In this document: positions 58,770-64,000 of the stretch, one piece after another
How the letters are laid out: each line of letters starts with the position of its first letter
Position numbering within the stretch: the stretch's first letter is position 1
From: Haemophilus parainfluenzae
GTDB lineage: Bacteria > Pseudomonadota > Gammaproteobacteria > Enterobacterales > Pasteurellaceae
Assembly (NCBI RefSeq): GCF_003252755.1
Contig: NZ_QEPT01000004.1
Location: forward strand, 62,001 to 126,000
Direction of reading: 5' to 3'
DNA length: 64,000 nt
Notes under the pieces: generated by a model
Told to the model about the DNA's origin: nothing
The model's database searches: none
The model's input: the letters and a program-made list of their open reading frames with translations, nothing else
Program-made: the position numbers and the translations under genes

Positions 58770-59884
58770 TGGAAGAAAAAGTGCCTCTATGCTTGCGATT
58801 ATGGCAACGCTTACATATTGATTTTTTATTATTTATTGGATTAGCCGCTATTACAGCCTATGGCATGCTTGTGCTTTATAGTGCATCTGGTGCCAGTGAA
58901 GTGATGTTCCAAAATCGTATCATTCAGATCATATTAGGTTTTACTGTCATGATGATTATGGCGCAACTTCCCCCTAAATTTTATCAGCGACTCGCTCCTT
59001 ACTTATATTTGGTGGGTTTTATCATGCTGATCTTGGTTGATGCTATCGGAACAACCAGTAAAGGAGCACAACGTTGGCTAGATCTGGGATTTATTCGCTT
59101 TCAGCCTTCTGAAATTGTCAAACTCGCGGTACCATTAATGGTAGCGGTATATTTAGGTAACCGTCCATTACCACCGAAAATGAGCGAAACCTTTATTGCT
59201 ATCGCCATGATTATTGTGCCAACTTTACTTGTGGCTATTCAACCAGACTTAGGTACATCAATTCTGGTTAGTGCATCGGGCTTATTCGTGGTATTCTTAG
59301 CAGGGATGAGTTGGTGGCTTATTCTTGCTGCTGTAGTTGGATTAGCGGCATTTATTCCTATCATGTGGATGTATTTAATGCATGACTACCAACGCATGCG
59401 TGTATTAACCTTACTTGACCCCGAGAAAGATCCCCTTGGGGCGGGTTACCATATTTTGCAATCCAAAATTGCCATCGGTTCAGGCGGTATATCTGGCAAA
59501 GGATGGATGCAAGGGACACAATCCCAATTAGAATTTTTGCCTGAACCACACACTGATTTTATTTTTGCCGTGATGAGTGAAGAACATGGAATGGTCGGTT
59601 TTCTTATTCTGATGGCAATTTATTTGTTTATTATTATCCGTGGCTTAATAATTGCGGTAAATGCAGAAACCTCTTTCGGGCGTATTCTTGCGGGCGCAAC
59701 CACACTGATATTCTTCGTTTATGTCTTCGTGAATATTGGTATGGTGAGTGGCATTTTGCCTGTTGTAGGGGTGCCTTTACCACTCTTTAGCTACGGCGGT
59801 ACCTCATATGTCGCCATCATGGCAAGCTTTGGTTTAGTGATGTCCATTCATACTCACAAACCTCGCTTTATGAAAGGGAACTAA
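58769..59884 (+). CDS. rodA: Rod shape-determining glycosyltransferase RodA
   Basis: SEDS-family peptidoglycan glycosyltransferase, 371 residues with ten hydrophobic segments. The family signature [20 protein letters not shown], the long loop with [20 protein letters not shown] and the C-terminal [16 protein letters not shown] support it. It forms a pair with PBP2, which supplies the transpeptidase. An inverted repeat spanning the stop codon (59873-59893) may end the rsfS-rodA transcript or moderate read-through to rlpA. Confidence 0.95.
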   Translation: MEEKVPLCLRLWQRLHIDFLLFIGLAAITAYGMLVLYSASGASEVMFQNRIIQIILGFTVMMIMAQLPPKFYQRLAPYLYLVGFIMLILVDAIGTTSKGAQRWLDLGFIRFQPSEIVKLAVPLMVAVYLGNRPLPPKMSETFIAIAMIIVPTLLVAIQPDLGTSILVSASGLFVVFLAGMSWWLILAAVVGLAAFIPIMWMYLMHDYQRMRVLTLLDPEKDPLGAGYHILQSKIAIGSGGISGKGWMQGTQSQLEFLPEPHTDFIFAVMSEEHGMVGFLILMAIYLFIIIRGLIIAVNAETSFGRILAGATTLIFFVYVFVNIGMVSGILPVVGVPLPLFSYGGTSYVAIMASFGLVMSIHTHKPRFMKGN

Positions 59885-59896
59885 TTTCCCTTTTGG
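59873..59896 (+). terminator. Hairpin across the rodA stop codon
   Basis: AAAGGGAA (59873-59880) pairs with TTCCCTTT (59886-59893), then TGG rather than a long T-run. It looks like a weak terminator or an attenuator. Confidence 0.45.
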
Positions 59897-59937
59897 CTTT
59901 CTTATGAAGAGCACCGATAATCTTGAAAGTAATAAGT

Positions 59938-60795
59938 ATGACATTAAAAAACATCTTAAAAACGACCGCACTTTTTACCTTGATAAGCAGCTCAAGTTTT
60001 TCTGCTTTTGCCGATACGCAAAAAATGTATGGTATTCAAGGAGATTCACTGTCGATTACTACGACCGTTCAAGCGCCACAAAGCTATGAAGTGAATGGTA
60101 AAACATACACAACACAAGGTGATGAGGCAAAGTCCTATTCAAAAGAAGGGACAGCAAGTTATTACCACCATAAATTTAATGGTCGTAAAACAGCTAATGG
60201 TGAACGCTATAATTCGGCTCTTTTCACTGCAGCCCATAAAACGTTGCCGTTAAACTCTTATGCAGTTGTCACAAACTTGCATAACAATCGTAAAGTGATT
60301 GTGCGAATTAATGATCGCGGCCCATTCAGTGAGAAACGTATCATTGACTTATCCCATTCGGCTGCGAAAGAATTAGGCCTTATTGCTCGTGGTACAGGAC
60401 AAGTAAGAATTGAAGCCTTACACGTGGATCATGAAGGTCAAATTTCAGGTGCAGGAGCAAAAACACTCGCTAAGCATGCTAAAACGCAAGAAGCCAGTGA
60501 CCGTTTAGTTATCAATAAAAATAACGAAAAAAAAAATCAAAACTTAGAAAGAACAAACGATGCAAAAACTGTCTTCAAGCTAAAACTACTCGCTCTATCG
60601 TCAAAAAATCAAGCAGAAAGCATCATCACAAAACTCGCACTAGACGACATCAAAACTGAAATTAATCAAAATAGGCAAAACTACGAAATCCATTTTGGTC
60701 CATTAACGGAGCAAGCGGATATTAATCAATTAAAAACAAAATTACAAAAAACGATCAATGGGCAACCCGTAATCGTTTATACTTATAAAAACTAA
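59938..60795 (+). CDS. rlpA: RlpA-like septal protein (DPBB and SPOR domains), without lipobox
   Basis: Periplasmic protein of 285 residues. It has a signal peptide with an alanine-rich cut site (SAFA), a double-psi beta-barrel (GTASYYHHKFNGRKTANGE, INDRGPFSEKRIIDLS) and a C-terminal SPOR domain (FKLKLLALSSKNQAESIITK). In some species RlpA is a lytic transglycosylase for denuded glycans at the septum. E. coli RlpA is a lipoprotein; no cysteine follows the signal here, so it is probably soluble. The frame starts at a TTG (59923); I use the ATG at 59938. The uptake signal (59965-59973) codes Thr-Ala-Leu in the signal peptide. Confidence 0.88.
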   Translation: MTLKNILKTTALFTLISSSSFSAFADTQKMYGIQGDSLSITTTVQAPQSYEVNGKTYTTQGDEAKSYSKEGTASYYHHKFNGRKTANGERYNSALFTAAHKTLPLNSYAVVTNLHNNRKVIVRINDRGPFSEKRIIDLSHSAAKELGLIARGTGQVRIEALHVDHEGQISGAGAKTLAKHAKTQEASDRLVINKNNEKKNQNLERTNDAKTVFKLKLLALSSKNQAESIITKLALDDIKTEINQNRQNYEIHFGPLTEQADINQLKTKLQKTINGQPVIVYTYKN

Positions 60796-60816
60796 TAAGC
60801 TATTAAAGGAAATGCT

Positions 60817-62004
60817 ATGTTAAAACAATCTGCAAAATTGAAAAAAATTGTACTATGCTCGGGATTAATGGCAGCATCAACATTTGCCGCATCTGAAGAC
60901 ATTCAATATGGTATCGCAGTACCGGAAGTGAATGCACAAACTTATGTTTTAATGGATTACAATTCTGGTGCGGTACTGGCATCACTTAACCCTGATCAAC
61001 GCCAATACCCTGCTTCATTAACGAAAATGATGACCAGCTATGTGGTTGGTGCGGCATTAAAACAAGGTAAAATCCATAATGAAGATATGGTGACGATTAG
61101 CGAAAGCGCTTGGGGTAGAAATTTCCCTGATTCATCAAAAATGTTCTTAAATTTAAATCAACAAGTGTCTGTAGGTGATTTAAACAAAGGGATTATCATT
61201 GTTTCTGGTAATGATGCCTGTGTTGCAGTAGCTGAACATATTTCGGGTACCGTGGCTAACTTCGTTGATACCATGAATAAATACGTTCAACAATTTGGCT
61301 TAAAAAATACTAACTTCACCACACCACATGGTTTAGACGATCCAAACCAATATTCAACTGCACGTGATATGGCGATTATTGGTGCGCATATTATTCGTGA
61401 TTTACCGGAAGAATATAAAATCTACGCAGAAAAAGACTTTACGTTCAACAAAATCAAACAACCTAACCGTAATGGCTTATTATGGGATAAAACCATTAAC
61501 GTTGATGGTATGAAAACCGGTCACACAAGCCAAGCTGGTTATAATCTTGTCGCATCAGCAACAAGTCCAAACAATATGCGTTTGATTTCTGTTGTCATGG
61601 GCGTGCCAACCTATAAAGGTCGTGAGATTGAAAGTAAAAAACTCTTACAATGGGGTTTTGCTAACTTTGAAACCTTAAAAACCTACAAAGCCAATGAAGA
61701 AATTTCAAAACAATCGGTTTACTACGGTGATAAAGGTGAAGTGAAAGTCGGTGTATTACAAGATGGATTTATTACTGTGCCAAAAGGTAAACAAACTGAC
61801 TTAAAAGCACGTTATGAATTAGATAACAAATACTTACAAGCTCCTTTAGCAAAAGGGCAAGTGGTAGGTAAAATCGTTTATCAATTAGATGGCAAAGATG
61901 TCGCTACCGTGAATCTTCAAGCATTAGAAGATGTACAAGAAGGCGGCTTCTTGGGTAAAGGTTGGGACTGGTTAGTGTTAACAGTTAAAGGATTATTTGA
62001 CTAA
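60817..62004 (+). CDS. dacA: D-alanyl-D-alanine carboxypeptidase DacA (PBP5)
   Basis: Low-molecular-weight penicillin-binding protein that trims the terminal D-alanine of peptidoglycan. The 395-residue precursor has a signal peptide (cut near TFAA), the SxxK site in YPASLTKMM near residue 66, SGN in VSGNDACVAVAEH and KTG in VDGMKTGHTS. The C-terminal PBP5 beta domain ends in an amphipathic membrane anchor (GKGWDWLVLTVKGLF). AAAGGA lies nine bases upstream. The following gap to ybeD has a 13-base hairpin. Confidence 0.95.
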   Translation: MLKQSAKLKKIVLCSGLMAASTFAASEDIQYGIAVPEVNAQTYVLMDYNSGAVLASLNPDQRQYPASLTKMMTSYVVGAALKQGKIHNEDMVTISESAWGRNFPDSSKMFLNLNQQVSVGDLNKGIIIVSGNDACVAVAEHISGTVANFVDTMNKYVQQFGLKNTNFTTPHGLDDPNQYSTARDMAIIGAHIIRDLPEEYKIYAEKDFTFNKIKQPNRNGLLWDKTINVDGMKTGHTSQAGYNLVASATSPNNMRLISVVMGVPTYKGREIESKKLLQWGFANFETLKTYKANEEISKQSVYYGDKGEVKVGVLQDGFITVPKGKQTDLKARYELDNKYLQAPLAKGQVVGKIVYQLDGKDVATVNLQALEDVQEGGFLGKGWDWLVLTVKGLFD

Positions 62005-62057
62005 ACACCTTGAAAATTAACCGCACTTCCCCATTTATATTACATCAATAAATTCGT

Positions 62058-62090
62058 AAGGTGTGTGAATTTAGCTGATTCACGCACCTT
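62058..62090 (+). terminator. Hairpin between dacA and ybeD
   Basis: AAGGTGTGTGAAT (62058-62070) pairs with ATTCACGCACCTT (62078-62090), 13 pairs with one G-T wobble and a seven-base loop. It lacks a strong T-run, so it may be an attenuator or processing stem and not a full terminator. Confidence 0.55.
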
Positions 62091-62112
62091 ATTCTTAAAT
62101 TAAGGAAACAAC

Positions 62113-62391
62113 ATGACAACTGAAAATGATTATGAAAAATTGAAAGAAGTAATGGAATTCCCCGCTACCATGACATTTAAAGTGGCTGGCGTTAACCGTG
62201 AAAATTTAGCTCAAGATCTAATCGCTGTGGTACAAAAATATTTACCAGGTGATTATATTCCAAAAGAAAAACGTAGCAGCAAAGGTACCTATAATTCTGT
62301 TTCAATTGATATTGTGGCGCAAAACTTTGAGCAAGTAGAAACCCTTTACAAAGAACTCGCAAAAGTTGAAGGCGTCAAAATGGTTATCTAA
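62113..62391 (+). CDS. ybeD: YbeD family protein (DUF493)
   Basis: A 92-residue protein of a small alpha/beta fold with ACT-like topology. The segments [17 protein letters not shown] and [17 protein letters not shown] are typical of DUF493. The function is not established; its constant place before lipB suggests a link with lipoate or the wall genes, but that is inference. AAGGA is seven bases before the ATG, and lipB begins one base after the stop. Confidence 0.92.
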   Translation: MTTENDYEKLKEVMEFPATMTFKVAGVNRENLAQDLIAVVQKYLPGDYIPKEKRSSKGTYNSVSIDIVAQNFEQVETLYKELAKVEGVKMVI

Positions 62392-62392
62392 G

Positions 62393-63034
62393 ATGAATAA
62401 AACAGATTTAATTGTCCGTGAATTAGGATTACAAGACTATCAGGAAATCTGGCATAAAATGCAGGAATTCACGGATAATAGAAATGCAGAAACCACCGAT
62501 GAAATTTGGCTAGTTGAGCATCATCCTGTTTTCACACAAGGCCAAGCTGGCAAACCGGAACACTTATTACAACGCAGTGAAATTCCTGTTGTACAATCGG
62601 ATCGCGGTGGTCAAATTACCTATCATGGTCCTGGTCAGCAGGTCATGTATGTGCTCATTGATATTAAACGTCATGAACATTTAAATGTTCGCCAATTAGT
62701 GACAGCACTTGAACAATCCGTTTTAAAAACCCTAGCAGACTATGGTATTGAAGGTTATCCCAAACCTGATGCACCAGGCGTATATATCGACGGCAAAAAA
62801 ATCTGTTCATTAGGTTTACGTATCCGCAAAGGCTGTTCTTTCCATGGTTTAGCGTTTAATATCAATATGGATCTCAATCCCTTCCATTGCATTAATCCTT
62901 GCGGCTATGCAGGGCTTGAAATGTGTCAGCTTGCTGATTTTATCGGTAAAGAAGAGGCTACACTTAACAAGGTTTCCCCAAAATTAATTAAACACTTTGC
63001 CGAACTTTTGGGCTATAATGTTACAAATTTATAA
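62393..63034 (+). CDS. lipB: Octanoyltransferase LipB
   Basis: Transfers octanoyl from acyl carrier protein to lipoyl domains. The ATG at 62393 gives a 213-residue protein, starting [17 protein letters not shown]; nine extra upstream codons in the frame overlap ybeD and are not needed. The acyl-enzyme Cys and its Lys partner are in [19 protein letters not shown] and [12 protein letters not shown], and [13 protein letters not shown] is the family nucleotide-free active-site segment. One base after ybeD; a terminator separates it from lipA. Confidence 0.95.
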   Translation: MNKTDLIVRELGLQDYQEIWHKMQEFTDNRNAETTDEIWLVEHHPVFTQGQAGKPEHLLQRSEIPVVQSDRGGQITYHGPGQQVMYVLIDIKRHEHLNVRQLVTALEQSVLKTLADYGIEGYPKPDAPGVYIDGKKICSLGLRIRKGCSFHGLAFNINMDLNPFHCINPCGYAGLEMCQLADFIGKEEATLNKVSPKLIKHFAELLGYNVTNL

Positions 63035-63052
63035 CATTCACTTTATAACACA

Positions 63053-63080
63053 TAAAAAATGCCTGAATCAGGCATTTTTC
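63053..63080 (+). terminator. Terminator between lipB and lipA
   Basis: AAAAATGCCTGA-ATCAGGCATTTTT, an eleven-base stem with flanking A-run and T-run. It ends 15 bases before the lipA ATG, so lipA may depend on read-through or an internal promoter. Confidence 0.8.
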
Positions 63081-63094
63081 TTTAGGAAAGAACA

Positions 63095-64000
63095 ATGTCA
63101 ACGCCTTTTAAAATGGAACGCGGCGTAAAATACCGCGATGCAGCCAAAACATCAATCATCCCTGTTAAAAACATCGATCCTAATCAAGAATTATTGAAAA
63201 AGCCGGAATGGATGAAAATCAAATTGCCATCTAGCTCATTAAAGATCGAGACCATCAAAAACGGGATGCGTCGTCATGGCCTACATTCTGTATGCGAAGA
63301 AGCATCTTGTCCAAATTTACACGAGTGTTTTAACCATGGTACGGCAACCTTTATGATTCTAGGGGCAATTTGTACTCGTCGTTGCCCTTTCTGTGATGTT
63401 GCACATGGTAAACCCTTACCACCCGATCCGGATGAACCACGTAAATTAGCTGAAACCATCCAAGATATGAAGTTGAAATATGTGGTGATTACCTCTGTTG
63501 ACCGTGATGATTTGCCTGATCGTGGTGCAGGCCATTTTGCAGAATGTGTAAAAGAAGTGCGTGCATTAAACCCTGGCATTAAAATTGAGATTTTAGTGCC
63601 TGATTTCCGTGGTCGGATTACTCAAGCCTTAGAAAAATTAAAAGATAATCCACCAGATGTGTTCAACCACAACTTGGAAAATGTGCCACGCTTATATAAA
63701 GAAATTCGTCCTGGTGCTGATTATCTGTGGTCTTTAAAATTACTTCATGATTTCAAAGAAATGTTCCCAAACATCCCAACTAAATCAGGTTTAATGGTTG
63801 GATTGGGTGAAACCAATGAGGAAATTCTTCAAGTGATGGAAGACTTACGTGCAAACGGCGTCACCATGCTTACACTGGGTCAATATCTTCAACCTAGTCG
63901 CCATCACTTACCGGTTGCGCGCTATGTGCCACCAGCAGAATTTGATGAGTTCCGTGATAAAGCCAACGCAATGGGCTTTGAACACGCAGCCTGTGGCCCA
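63095..64000 (+). CDS. lipA: Lipoyl synthase LipA, partial (C-terminus outside window)
   Basis: Radical SAM enzyme that inserts two sulfurs into octanoyl groups. I read the ATG at 63095, with AGGAAAG before it. The open frame runs 302 codons to the edge, about 20 short of full length. The auxiliary [4Fe-4S] cluster cysteines are in [12 protein letters not shown] (CX4CX5C) and the radical SAM motif is CTRRCPFC (CX3CX2C), followed by [14 protein letters not shown] and GLGETNEEI. Completes ybeD-lipB-lipA. Confidence 0.97.
   Translation, partial: MSTPFKMERGVKYRDAAKTSIIPVKNIDPNQELLKKPEWMKIKLPSSSLKIETIKNGMRRHGLHSVCEEASCPNLHECFNHGTATFMILGAICTRRCPFCDVAHGKPLPPDPDEPRKLAETIQDMKLKYVVITSVDRDDLPDRGAGHFAECVKEVRALNPGIKIEILVPDFRGRITQALEKLKDNPPDVFNHNLENVPRLYKEIRPGADYLWSLKLLHDFKEMFPNIPTKSGLMVGLGETNEEILQVMEDLRANGVTMLTLGQYLQPSRHHLPVARYVPPAEFDEFRDKANAMGFEHAACGP

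Noticed and set aside
63274-63579. 101-codon minus-strand frame opposite lipA
   Set aside because: lipA has all radical SAM cysteines in frame; the antisense product is not recognisable.

Overview
The window is chromosomal DNA from a Pasteurellaceae bacterium of the Haemophilus influenzae type, probably a Haemophilus species such as H. parainfluenzae; species cannot be fixed from sequence alone. The clearest sign is the 9-mer uptake signal AAGTGCGGT (or its complement), of which I count 42 exact copies, about one per 1.5 kb, many with the A/T-rich tail seen in the Hin-type signal. The genes are low-GC gammaproteobacterial housekeeping genes, and several blocks (mreBCD to lipA, nrfE next to the HI0933-type flavoprotein) follow the H. 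influenzae order as I remember it. I see no tRNA, rRNA, CRISPR array, insertion sequence or prophage.

Layout. 1-3163: crp (cut by the window edge), yheU, slmA, dut and coaBC on the minus strand. 3365-5555: radC, rpmB, rpmG, mutM on the plus strand, with a strong promoter and a structured leader before rpmB. 5578-13047: a DUF554 membrane protein and a 2211-residue trimeric autotransporter adhesin with a tandem 1017-bp internal repeat. 13390-22128: an anaerobic nitrite ammonification block (nrfABCD, then nrfE, a CcmG-like thioredoxin, an NrfF-NrfG fusion) and a flavoprotein. 22237-28625: a MetE-like protein, an MHS-family transporter and menF-menD-menH. 28780-36768: alaA, a three-gene lipid-type operon (ynbA, a PlsC-like acyltransferase, ynbB), and lepA-lepB-rnc-era. 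36937-41837: grcA, ung, tadA, thyA, lgt, a TauE-like protein and rppH.

41838-42321 is a gene-free stretch with five perfect DnaA boxes plus one near match. It lies close to a switch from mostly minus-strand to plus-strand genes, so it is a candidate replication origin or other DnaA-binding locus. 42322-49296: ampD, then the type IV pilus/competence operon pilABCD behind a perfect 22-bp CRP-S palindrome, followed by coaE, yacG, a small acetyltransferase and rhlB. 49337-64000: mreBCD, an SbmA/YddA-like ABC transporter, yidE, and the run rsfS-rlmH-mrdA-rodA-rlpA-dacA-ybeD-lipB-lipA (lipA is cut at the edge), which joins cell elongation with lipoate synthesis.

How the parts work together. The nrf genes give periplasmic nitrite reduction with its own haem-attachment machinery and a quinol-linked electron route, and their upstream region has NarP-like and FNR-like boxes. 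Menaquinone genes and the FNR-type candidate near grcA fit a facultative anaerobe. Competence is represented by uptake signals, pilABCD and the CRP-S site; crp itself lies at the left edge. Several uptake signals occur as inverted pairs that probably also work as hairpin terminators or attenuators.
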